A stretch of DNA of 5,774 nucleotides from an uncultured Bacilli bacterium (GCA_949840855.1 CATKYP010000064.1:1-5774), one strand, 5' to 3'; positions 1-5,774 are shown, counted from the stretch's first letter. Made by a program: numbers and translations. The notes: generated from the sequence alone by a model not told the origin.

Positions 1-6
1 AAATTA

Positions 7-1155
7 TTATATTATTTTAGACATATATAATAAAAATACTAAATACATAATTGACATAATAAATCCATTTATTTTTTCAAAGTTTGATGTTTTATACTTA
101 ACTCCTACTCCTATAGTAATTAAAAGTCCACCAATAAGTCCACCAATATGAGCAAAATTGTCTATTCCAGTAATCATAAAACCTAAACATAGATTAGTAA
201 CAATTAAGGGAATTATTTGTGTTCTTACAACATTTCCTAAATATACTCTATAATGATATCCAAAATATACCAAACTTCCCATAAGACCAAATATTGCTCC
301 ACTTGCCCCTACACTTATATTATTTCCTAAGAAAATAATAGACATAAGAGAAGATGTTATAGCACTAAACAAATAAATAACTAAAAATTTTATTTTTCCT
401 AAAAAACTTTCTAATTGACGACCAATTACTAATAAGGCATAACAATTAAATATTAGATGAAAAACATTAGCATGAATAAAAGCAGCACTTAAGAGCCTAT
501 AATACTCTCCTCTTCTAATATAAGGAGCAAAGAGAGAAAAATTCTCTATAAAATAATTACTTTGATTAAATAAAACTGGAATTAAATATATAAAAATATT
601 AAGAGCTACTAATAAAAATGTAATCATAGGATATTTTTGTTTAAATACTTCTTCTACTTTTTTATTATCAGTAACATTATGCTTATTTATATCATTAGTT
701 ATTTTAATAAATAATTGCATTCCTTCTTCTGTATATTCAAAAGTATCAATAATATCAGGAAATGTTGTTTTTATAATATTATTTTTTATAATATCTTCTT
801 CATCAGTCACTTTTAAACAGGTAATTCCTTTCGCTGGTGACTCTTCTACTTCCTCATCCAAATCTAGAAATATACTAAGAGTATTTATTTTAAAAGATAA
901 TGTTCTAGCTTTTATCTTTTTTACAATTCTCTTTGTTTTAAAAATATCAAAACCAAATTGTTCCTCATTCAAAATATGACCAGATACAATTCTAACTATT
1001 TTATAATCTTCTTCCATATTTTCAAGCCAAATCTCATTCTCAACACCTTGAAGTATTACAGGATTATAATTCTTTTTAGTAATAAAATAATGAAGTAATT
1101 TCATAACTAACATATTCTTATTATCTAACAAAGCTTCACTTATATTATTTTTCAA
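7..1155 (-). CDS. Rhomboid family intramembrane serine protease with N-terminal cytosolic domain
   Basis: A 382-residue polytopic membrane protease expected to cleave transmembrane substrates within the lipid bilayer. Residues 1 to about 175 are soluble, mixed-charge and without recognised catalytic motifs. About seven membrane segments follow (roughly 177-195, 229-245, 254-276, 283-305, 312-328, 333-349, 362-380). The rhomboid signature is complete: H228, H233 and N237 match the HxxxxHxxxN helix-2 pattern of GlpG, G283-A-S285-G is the nucleophile motif, and H336 in N-F-A-H-I-G-G is the catalytic base. The usual L1-loop WR pair is Y219-R220 here. A soluble N-terminal domain plus seven membrane helices recalls Bacillus YqgP/GluP, but the C-terminal TPR region of that protein is absent. 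The start is TTG at 1155, chosen because a strong Shine-Dalgarno site lies just upstream; ATG codons at M15 and M18 are weaker alternatives. Substrate unknown. The TAA stop lies 6 bp from the window edge, so the terminator is not visible. Confidence 0.94.
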   Translation of the reverse strand: MKNNISEALLDNKNMLVMKLLHYFITKKNYNPVILQGVENEIWLENMEEDYKIVRIVSGHILNEEQFGFDIFKTKRIVKKIKARTLSFKINTLSIFLDLDEEVEESPAKGITCLKVTDEEDIIKNNIIKTTFPDIIDTFEYTEEGMQLFIKITNDINKHNVTDNKKVEEVFKQKYPMITFLLVALNIFIYLIPVLFNQSNYFIENFSLFAPYIRRGEYYRLLSAAFIHANVFHLIFNCYALLVIGRQLESFLGKIKFLVIYLFSAITSSLMSIIFLGNNISVGASGAIFGLMGSLVYFGYHYRVYLGNVVRTQIIPLIVTNLCLGFMITGIDNFAHIGGLIGGLLITIGVGVKYKTSNFEKINGFIMSIMYLVFLLYMSKII

Positions 1156-1160
1156 AATAT

Positions 1161-1171
1161 CCCCTCCTCCT
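1161..1171 (-). promoter_or_regulatory. Strong ribosome binding site that decides a TTG start
   Basis: On the minus strand the sequence AGGAGGAGGGG lies a few bases upstream of TTG at 1155. It contains two overlapping AGGAGG cores, so one falls at good spacing whichever is used. No equally good site precedes the in-frame ATG codons at 1113 or 1104, which lie inside the N-terminal domain. The unusually strong site would compensate for the weak TTG initiator. Confidence 0.85.
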
Positions 1172-1179
1172 GTAAATAT

Positions 1180-1185
1180 ATTATA
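1180..1185 (-). promoter_or_regulatory. Possible -10 element for the rhomboid gene
   Basis: A perfect TATAAT on the minus strand lies about 25 bp upstream of the TTG start and downstream of the terminator at 1230-1272, as a separate promoter would require. At 17 bp the -35 position is TTTTCT, only 3 of 6 to TTGACA, and it falls in one arm of the inverted repeat at 1199-1233. In DNA this AT-rich the hexamer alone is weak evidence. Alternatively the gene is expressed by readthrough from 1292-1984. Confidence 0.3.
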
Positions 1186-1198
1186 TACTATAAGTTAA

Positions 1199-1233
1199 TT
1201 TTAGAAAAGAACATCTGTAATGTTTTTCTAAAA
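1199..1233. repeat. Imperfect inverted repeat upstream of the rhomboid gene
   Basis: The arms are TTTTAGAAA (1199-1207) with TTTCTAAAA (1225-1233), then AACAT (1210-1214) with ATGTT (1220-1224). They enclose a CTGTA loop, with a two-base bulge at 1208-1209, giving 14 pairs. Neither strand has a T-run after the stem, so it does not look like a simple terminator. It lies between the terminator of the upstream gene and the putative -10 of the rhomboid gene, and its outer arm overlaps the terminator T-tract by four bases. Possible roles are leader RNA structure, mRNA stabilisation or an operator. Confidence 0.6.
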
Positions 1234-1272
1234 AATAAAAAACAATAAATAGATTAAAATATTCTATTATTG
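1230..1272 (-). terminator. Intrinsic terminator of the 230-residue gene
   Basis: Read on the minus strand, CAATAATAGA (1272-1263) pairs with TCTAT-T-TATTG (1253-1243), giving ten pairs with one bulged base and a nine-base loop. TTTTTTATTTTTT (1242-1230) follows immediately. The stem is weak, with only two G-C pairs, but the long U-tract directly after it is typical of rho-independent terminators in very AT-rich Firmicutes. It lies 20 bp past the stop codon at 1292-1294 and separates this gene from the rhomboid gene. Confidence 0.6.
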
Positions 1273-1279
1273 ATTCAAT

Positions 1280-1306
1280 TTATTAGAAAAATTATTTTTC
1301 TAATAA
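1280..1306. repeat. Perfect 12-bp inverted repeat centred on a stop codon
   Basis: On the plus strand TTATTAGAAAAA (1280-1291) and TTTTTCTAATAA (1295-1306) are exact reverse complements around a three-base centre (1292-1294). That centre is the TAA stop codon of the 230-residue gene, so the last four codons form one arm of the hairpin. Only one pair is G-C. No T-tract follows, so it may act as an mRNA 3'-end stabiliser or assist the terminator just downstream. Confidence 0.75.
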
Positions 1307-1984
1307 TATAAGTCCTAAATCATAAAATGTTCCATCAGCTTTTTGAGCTAGTATAGTAACTCCTCCTAACTGCATAGCATCAGCAGTATAAAACTTTACT
1401 ACTCCTGAAACATTTGGTATCTTTCCATATGACTTAATAGCATTTCTATTACTTGTTATAGCTTCTAATAAAGGAGTATATTCTACAGTACCATCACTCA
1501 TCAAATATAAAATAGTAGTACCACTTATATCCTGTCCATACCCTCCAATATAAATATCTTTTATTTCTGTTGAAAAATTATTAATTGTAAAAGACTCTAT
1601 ATTAGAAGACCAAGCTGAAGAACCAGATAGTGGTCCAAATAAAGACCAATTTATATTTAATTTAACACTTCTTCTGTCTTCACTAAGTTTAATTGACAAT
1701 CCATCGGCATTATCATAAAAAGCTAATGTATAAGTCTCACCTTTACTATTAATGCACTTTTTAGAATCAACAGTTAAATCAAAATTAGATGAATATTCAT
1801 TTTGATTATTTCCATTATTTACTAAATTATACTCTTTATTGTTACCTTTTTGATTTGTTTTAATATTGCCTGAAAATAGTACATTATCATTACTAATATA
1901 ATAAGCCATAGAAACTACAATTAATACTAAAGCTGCAACTATTACACTTAAAATTACTTTCTTCCTAGAATTATTTTTGGACAT
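1292..1984 (-). CDS. Membrane-anchored protein of unknown function, 230 aa
   Basis: I do not recognise a named family. Basic residues at the N-terminus (through K8-K9) precede a hydrophobic helix at about residues 10-30, followed by an Asn/Gly-rich linker (about 31-66) and a domain of about 160 residues rich in predicted beta strands. This indicates a signal anchor, or a poorly cleaved signal peptide, with the domain outside the cell. No lipobox Cys or LPxTG sorting signal is present, and there is a single Cys at 77. Two segments resemble each other, T157-I-L-Y-L-M-S-D-G-T-V-E-Y and T210-I-L-A-Q-K-A-D-G-T-F-Y-D. They recall strand-turn units ending in a D-G turn, as in beta-propeller or RCC1-like blades, but two copies are too few to claim a propeller. 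The ATG at 1984 has a weak Shine-Dalgarno (GGATGTGAG) and lies about 18 bases after the predicted transcription start. The gene has its own promoter and terminator and is probably monocistronic. Confidence 0.88.
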   Translation of the reverse strand: MSKNNSRKKVILSVIVAALVLIVVSMAYYISNDNVLFSGNIKTNQKGNNKEYNLVNNGNNQNEYSSNFDLTVDSKKCINSKGETYTLAFYDNADGLSIKLSEDRRSVKLNINWSLFGPLSGSSAWSSNIESFTINNFSTEIKDIYIGGYGQDISGTTILYLMSDGTVEYTPLLEAITSNRNAIKSYGKIPNVSGVVKFYTADAMQLGGVTILAQKADGTFYDLGLILLEK

Positions 1985-2008
1985 AAACTCACATCCACTA
2001 TAGTAATA

Positions 2009-2037
2009 ATTATAACGTTTTGTTAACTAATTGTCGA
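2009..2037 (-). promoter_or_regulatory. Sigma-A type promoter for the 230-residue gene
   Basis: On the minus strand, TCGACA (2037-2032, 5 of 6 to TTGACA) is followed after exactly 17 bp by a perfect TATAAT (2014-2009). The predicted start near 2002 leaves a leader of only about 18 bases before the ATG at 1984. This is the only promoter in the window with both elements convincing. The spacer contains a short dyad (TAAC-n5-GTTA) and a TTAACAA half-site, so a repressor could plausibly bind here. Confidence 0.7.
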
Positions 2038-2082
2038 TTACATATTTTTATATACGTGTTGTTCTGGACAAATTCATTAGAG

Positions 2083-2113
2083 AAAAAACTAATAAAATTT
2101 ACTGTAAATTATT
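2083..2113 (-). terminator. Weak candidate terminator of nifJ
   Basis: Reading the minus strand from the last nifJ codon, AATAA-TTTA (2113-2105) can pair with TAAA-TT-TTATT around a CAG loop, and AG then TTTTTT (2088-2083) follows. The stem is entirely A-U with a two-base bulge and includes the stop codon. A second, overlapping dyad (arms ATTAG/CTAAT with outer AAATT/AATTT, 2070-2100) competes with it. Termination here fits the separate promoter found just downstream, but thermodynamically the stem is poor. Confidence 0.35.
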
Positions 2114-5100
2114 CCTTACTATCATTTGCTAATTTTTCATAATACTCATATCTTTTTTTTGCATTATTCTTATTCTCTTCTAATATTTCCTTAAATGATT
2201 TATTTATGCTTTTTAATGTTCTATAACGATCTTCTCCACCAATAAAATCTGAATACTTAGAAAAGTCAGCTTTCGAGTCAAGTGAAAACTTAGAAGTTTC
2301 TGGATTATAATGAAATATTGGAAAGTATCCAGATAAGGTTGCATTTTTCTCCTCTTCCATAGTATTTCCCATTCCCTTAATAATTCCTTGGGCAATACAT
2401 GGAGCATAAGCAATGATAATTGATGGTCCATCATATTTTTCAGCCTCTTTAAACACTTTTATAGTTTGAAGAGGGTTAGCTCCCATTGAAACAGTTGCAA
2501 CATAAACATGTGGATAAGTTAAAGCTATACGTGCTAAATCTTTCTTACTTGTTTTCTTTCCATTTGATGCAAACTTGGCAATAGCACCCCTTCTTGTAGA
2601 TTTTGATGCTTGACCACCAGTATTTGAATATACTTCAGTATCAAGTACTAATATATTGACATTCTCATGACTTGCCAAAACGTGATCTATTCCATTATAA
2701 CCAATATCATATGCCCATCCATCTCCACCAACCATCCAAATAGATTTAGGCTTTATAAAGTTCTTTAATTCTTTTAATTCCTCTATCTTAGTTTTATCAA
2801 TTATTTCATACAAATTAGAAGCAGTCTCTTCATTTATTTCATCAACATAAGCTTTATAGATTTTTTCTTCACTCTTTTTAACTTCTTTAATATTTTCTTT
2901 AATTATATTAACAATTCTATTTTTAATTGCTATATCTGCTATTTTCATACCATATCCAAACTCAGCATTATCTTCAAATAAAGAGTTCGCCCAACAAACA
3001 TTATATGGCATTGAAGGACTACTAGCACCATAAATTGAAGAACATCCAGTAGCATTAGCAATAACTAAATTATCACCAAATAATTGTGTTAGAAGCTTTA
3101 AGTATGGTGTCTCTCCGCAACCAGCACATGCTCCACTAAATTCAAATTTAGGCCTAACAAATTGACTTCCTTTAACTGTTGAAGTTGAAAGAGGAGTTTT
3201 TTCTATTACTTCATTAAATAAATAATCAGATTCACGAGAAATAGTATCATAAACTGTATGTTTCTCAACCATTTCTAAAGCTTTTTCTCCTTTTTTACCA
3301 GGGCATACATTACTACATATAGAACATCCTGTACAATCATTTACACTAATACCTATTGTAAACTTTAATTTTTCATCTTTAATATTAGCATCTAATAACT
3401 TCTCCTTTAAGCTATCAGGAGCATCCAAAACTTCATTTTCATTAAGTAAAAATGGTCTTACAACAGCATGTGGACACATCAAACTACAAAGTCCACATTG
3501 GATACAATTTTCACTCTTATAATTTGGACAAATATCAGATATATTTCTTTTTTCAAGTTTCGATGTTCCTGCTACTGTAGTACCATCTTCTTCATCCAAA
3601 AACTTACTAACAGGAAGACTATCCCCCTCCATTTTGCTAATAGTTTCAAATATATTTTGAGTCTTTGGCATTTCTGGAATAAAATTAACATCTGGTATCT
3701 TTACACTAACAAGATTTTGAACAGCTCTATCAATACTTCTAATATTTTTAGTAACAATATCTCCACCCTTATCTTTAAAACGATCTCTGATATTTTCTTT
3801 TATTTTACCAACAGCAAAATCATAATCAATAAGTCGTCCTAATTTAAAGATTAAACATTCAAATATTGAACTTATCTTGCCACCAAGATTATTTTCACGA
3901 GCAATTTTAGAAGCATCTATTATATAAAATTTAATATTTCTCCTTTTCAAAATATTTTTATCATAATTACTCATAGATTTTAAAATTTCATCTTTATCTT
4001 TTGAAGTATTAAGTAAAAATATCCCATTATTTGCAACTCTATCAAGTATTTTAAGATGTCCTAAGTAACTTTCTTTAGTACAAACTATCATATTTGCTTT
4101 TTCAATATAATAAGTTGACTTTATTGGACTTTTTCCAAATCTTAAGTGAGAAATAGTAATGCCACCACTCTTTTTAGAATCATATTGAAAATATCCTTGC
4201 ACATACGCCTTAGAATAAGTACCAGTTATCTTCATTAAATCTTTTGATGCACTAACCATTCCATCAGAGCCATAGCCATATATTAAAAAAGAAGTATTAT
4301 TAGTAGGTAAGACAAATTTTTTATTATAATTAACACTAAGTTTTGTAATATCATCATCTATTCCTAAAGTAAAGTTATGATGAGATTCTTTACTATCTAA
4401 AAAATCAAATAATCCTTTAATCATAGCAGGAGTAGTATTCTTACCAGAAAGTCCAAAACGTCCTCCATATATTTTTACTTTTTCACTATATTCTTTAACT
4501 ACATTACAAACATCTAAATATAACGGTTCTCCTGTTGAACCTACTTCCTTTGTTCTATCAAGAACTGCTATCTTCTTAACAGTCTTAGGTAAAGCTTTCA
4601 AAAAGTATTTTGTAGAAAAAGGTCTATATAAATGTACTTCAATTAATCCAACACTTTCACCATTATCTACCATATGGGAAACAGTTTCTTTTATTGTTTC
4701 ACAAACAGAGCCCATTGCAACAATAATCTTAGTAGCATTACTTGCACCATAGTAATTAAAAGGTTGATAGTTTCTTCCTGTAAGCTTATTTAATTCTATC
4801 ATATAGTTATTTACAATATCAGGTAATTCATCATAATATTTATTTCTAGCTTCAGTTATTTGAAAGTAAATATCCTCATTTTGTGAAGCTCCTCTTATTA
4901 TAGGTTCTTCTATATTAAATGCTCTATTTCTAAATTTTTTAAGAGATTCTTTATCTATCAATTTTTTTATATCTTCCATATCAAGAACATCTATTTTTTG
5001 AAGTTCGTGACTAGTCCTAAAACCATCATTAAAATTAACAAAAGGAACCCTTCCCTTTATTGTTGATAAATAACTAACAGCAGTTAAATCCATAGAGTCT

Positions 5101-5531
5101 TGCACTGAAGAACTAGCAAGTATTGCAAAACCAGTTTGTCTAACCGCATAAATATCTTGATGATCTCCGAATATTGACAAGGCATGAGTTGCTATACTTC
5201 TTGCTGCTACATTGATTACACAAGGGAGTAATTCACCAGCAATTTTATACATATTAGGTATCATCAAAAGAAGACCTTGACTTGCTGTATAAGTTGAAGT
5301 AAGACACCCTGAAAGAAGAGAGCCATGTACCATTCCACTTGCGCCTGCTTCACTTTCCATTTCAACAACTTTTACAGGTGTACCAAAAAAATTAAGTCTT
5401 CCTTCATTTGACCATTTATCAGTTAACTCTGCTATAGGAGAAGCTGGTGTAATAGGATAAATTCCTGCAACTTCTGTAAAATTATATGAAACGTGAGCAA
5501 CAGCCTCATTTCCATCCATTATTCTTTTCAT
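2109..5531 (-). CDS. nifJ: Pyruvate:ferredoxin (flavodoxin) oxidoreductase, single-chain
   Basis: A cytosolic iron-sulfur enzyme that oxidises pyruvate with CoA to acetyl-CoA and CO2, reducing ferredoxin or flavodoxin; it is central to anaerobic fermentation. At 1140 residues it is slightly shorter than the usual 1170-1230. By comparison with the Desulfovibrio africanus enzyme, domain I spans about 1-255 (Y25-P-I-T28-P, E61 and R111, matching T31, E64 and R114), II about 256-412, and III about 413-612 (Y450-D-S-K-K-S-G-G). Domain V (about 656-780) is an 8Fe ferredoxin module with C676/C679/C682/C686 and C733/C736/C739/C743. Domain VI holds the proximal cluster ligands C802, C805, C830 and C1045 and the thiamine diphosphate motif G936-D-G ending at N970. 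Conserved T28 and R111 favour pyruvate over other 2-oxoacids. There is no C-terminal FMN domain. The ATG at 5531 has a strong Shine-Dalgarno. The name nifJ is conventional and does not imply nitrogen fixation; no nif gene is nearby. Confidence 0.98.
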   Translation of the reverse strand: MKRIMDGNEAVAHVSYNFTEVAGIYPITPASPIAELTDKWSNEGRLNFFGTPVKVVEMESEAGASGMVHGSLLSGCLTSTYTASQGLLLMIPNMYKIAGELLPCVINVAARSIATHALSIFGDHQDIYAVRQTGFAILASSSVQDSMDLTAVSYLSTIKGRVPFVNFNDGFRTSHELQKIDVLDMEDIKKLIDKESLKKFRNRAFNIEEPIIRGASQNEDIYFQITEARNKYYDELPDIVNNYMIELNKLTGRNYQPFNYYGASNATKIIVAMGSVCETIKETVSHMVDNGESVGLIEVHLYRPFSTKYFLKALPKTVKKIAVLDRTKEVGSTGEPLYLDVCNVVKEYSEKVKIYGGRFGLSGKNTTPAMIKGLFDFLDSKESHHNFTLGIDDDITKLSVNYNKKFVLPTNNTSFLIYGYGSDGMVSASKDLMKITGTYSKAYVQGYFQYDSKKSGGITISHLRFGKSPIKSTYYIEKANMIVCTKESYLGHLKILDRVANNGIFLLNTSKDKDEILKSMSNYDKNILKRRNIKFYIIDASKIARENNLGGKISSIFECLIFKLGRLIDYDFAVGKIKENIRDRFKDKGGDIVTKNIRSIDRAVQNLVSVKIPDVNFIPEMPKTQNIFETISKMEGDSLPVSKFLDEEDGTTVAGTSKLEKRNISDICPNYKSENCIQCGLCSLMCPHAVVRPFLLNENEVLDAPDSLKEKLLDANIKDEKLKFTIGISVNDCTGCSICSNVCPGKKGEKALEMVEKHTVYDTISRESDYLFNEVIEKTPLSTSTVKGSQFVRPKFEFSGACAGCGETPYLKLLTQLFGDNLVIANATGCSSIYGASSPSMPYNVCWANSLFEDNAEFGYGMKIADIAIKNRIVNIIKENIKEVKKSEEKIYKAYVDEINEETASNLYEIIDKTKIEELKELKNFIKPKSIWMVGGDGWAYDIGYNGIDHVLASHENVNILVLDTEVYSNTGGQASKSTRRGAIAKFASNGKKTSKKDLARIALTYPHVYVATVSMGANPLQTIKVFKEAEKYDGPSIIIAYAPCIAQGIIKGMGNTMEEEKNATLSGYFPIFHYNPETSKFSLDSKADFSKYSDFIGGEDRYRTLKSINKSFKEILEENKNNAKKRYEYYEKLANDSKE

Positions 5532-5536
5532 TAGAT

Positions 5537-5544
5537 ACCTCCCT
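5537..5544 (-). promoter_or_regulatory. Strong ribosome binding site of nifJ
   Basis: AGGGAGGT on the minus strand ends five bases before the ATG at 5531. It fixes the start, which also gives the expected PFOR N-terminus (M-K-x-x-M-D-G-N). Strong initiation fits an abundant catabolic enzyme. Confidence 0.85.
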
Positions 5545-5556
5545 AATCTTATAATA

Positions 5557-5562
5557 ATTATA
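5557..5562 (-). promoter_or_regulatory. Possible -10 element of nifJ
   Basis: A TATAAT hexamer on the minus strand lies 25 bp upstream of the ATG, in the 57-bp gap after the preceding gene. At 17 bp the -35 position reads TTTAAT (3 of 6 to TTGACA), inside a stretch that includes three tandem TTAAA units (plus-strand 5571-5585). No terminator hairpin with a U-tract is seen between the preceding stop and nifJ, so readthrough from upstream is equally possible. Confidence 0.3.
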
Positions 5563-5588
5563 TACTAAAATTAAATTAAATTAAATAC

Positions 5589-5774
5589 TTATTCCAATAT
5601 ATATGGATTTTTTAAAGTACCATTTCCTCTAGAGATTTCACTTTTATCAATACATACTACAGGTAAAACTTTTTTAAGTATATTAGCACCTTCACTAATT
5701 ATAGAACCAAATTTATCATAAGTAAAAGCTATATTATAATTATCTTTACTAGCATTAATTAAATAGTAATCACT
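5589..5774 (-). CDS. C-terminal end of a probable exported/surface protein (partial)
   Basis: An open frame of 61 codons plus a TAA stop enters from the right edge; its start lies outside the window. The visible residues include Y-Y-L-I-N-A-S-K near the left end of the fragment, a hydrophobic stretch ending in L-P-V-V-C-I-D, and the tail G-N-G-T-L-K-N-P-Y-I-L-E. I associate a C-terminal pattern of the type (L/V)(R)PV(V/I)-x-(I/L)-x(n)-G-x-G-T-x-x-N-P-Y-(I/V)-(I/L) with exported or cell-surface proteins of Firmicutes, often of unknown function. That family assignment is from memory and not from a search. The unusual tail and the unbroken frame to the edge make this a real gene end, not a shadow. 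It lies 57 bp upstream of nifJ on the same strand with no clear terminator between them. Confidence 0.75.
   Translation of the reverse strand, partial: SDYYLINASKDNYNIAFTYDKFGSIISEGANILKKVLPVVCIDKSEISRGNGTLKNPYILE

Noticed and set aside
1199..1233. Inverted repeat read as an intrinsic terminator
   Set aside because: No T-tract follows the stem on either strand. The better terminator, with a 13-base T-rich tail, is the neighbouring hairpin at 1230-1272.
2213..2434. 73-codon open frame on the minus strand within nifJ
   Set aside because: It is an out-of-phase shadow of the conserved C-terminal part of PFOR, with no sign of its own coding constraint and no recognisable domain.
3468..3842. 124-codon open frame on the plus strand
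   Set aside because: It lies opposite nifJ across the region encoding domain III to the ferredoxin module, which is clearly the real coding sequence. Its translation is low-complexity (rich in Ile, Asn, Phe, Ser, Thr) with no recognisable domain.
2109..5531. A nitrogen-fixation role suggested by the name nifJ
   Set aside because: No nitrogenase or nif regulatory genes are visible. In fermentative anaerobes this enzyme serves pyruvate catabolism.
5571..5585. Three tandem TTAAA units as a functional repeat
   Set aside because: Three copies of an A/T pentamer in an AT-rich spacer are expected by chance. It may only act as a flexible or AT-rich upstream promoter region.
1..5774. TGA-as-tryptophan genetic code, as in Mollicutes
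   Set aside because: Tryptophans I checked, such as W40 and W937-region residues of PFOR and W113 of the 230-residue protein, use TGG. All three complete genes end in TAA and read through under the standard code.
1..5774. Mobile element, CRISPR array, toxin-antitoxin or defence island
   Set aside because: I found no transposase, integrase, regularly spaced repeats, att-like duplications or small paired genes. The genes are co-directional with similar composition, so there is no sign of recent insertion.

Overview
The window is strongly AT-rich (by eye, GC well under one third). All genes read on the minus strand, so transcription runs from high to low coordinates. Lys/Asn/Ile-rich proteins, TAA stops, purine-rich Shine-Dalgarno sites, A/T-stemmed terminators and a single-polypeptide pyruvate:ferredoxin oxidoreductase point to an anaerobic low-GC Firmicute. 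The right-edge surface-protein tail and the style of the 230-residue membrane-anchored protein resemble what I associate with uncultured gut Bacilli (RF39/Erysipelotrichales-like) or Clostridia; this placement is an inference. Tryptophan is encoded by TGG and the long frames are uninterrupted under the standard code, so nothing suggests a TGA-Trp code.

Layout in the direction of transcription. (1) 5589-5774 is the last 61 codons of a gene entering from the right edge, probably an exported or surface protein ending in a G-N-G-T-x-x-N-P-Y-I-L tail. (2) 2109-5531 is nifJ, a complete 1140-residue pyruvate:ferredoxin oxidoreductase with all thiamine diphosphate, substrate and [4Fe-4S] ligands visible. 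(3) 1292-1984 encodes a 230-residue protein with one N-terminal membrane helix and an outside domain of unknown function; it has the best promoter in the window. (4) 7-1155 encodes a 382-residue rhomboid intramembrane serine protease with a large N-terminal cytosolic domain, starting at TTG behind a very strong ribosome binding site.

The gaps (57, 124 and 136 bp) are short and hold regulatory signals, not small genes. The 2009-2037 promoter and the 1230-1272 terminator make the 230-residue gene look monocistronic. The 1156-1291 gap is the most structured stretch: it holds an A/T-rich terminator and two strong inverted repeats that share TTAGAAAA/TTTTCTAA arms, one of which has the upstream gene's stop codon as its loop.

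Functionally, the PFOR supplies acetyl-CoA and reduced ferredoxin for fermentation. The other three genes concern the envelope (two membrane or exported proteins and a membrane protease). I see no evidence that the four form one pathway, and no mobile element, CRISPR array, defence system, tRNA or rRNA is visible. Most of the window is ordinary core genome; the points worth a second look are the intergenic structures, the uncharacterised domains and one active-site loop of the PFOR.
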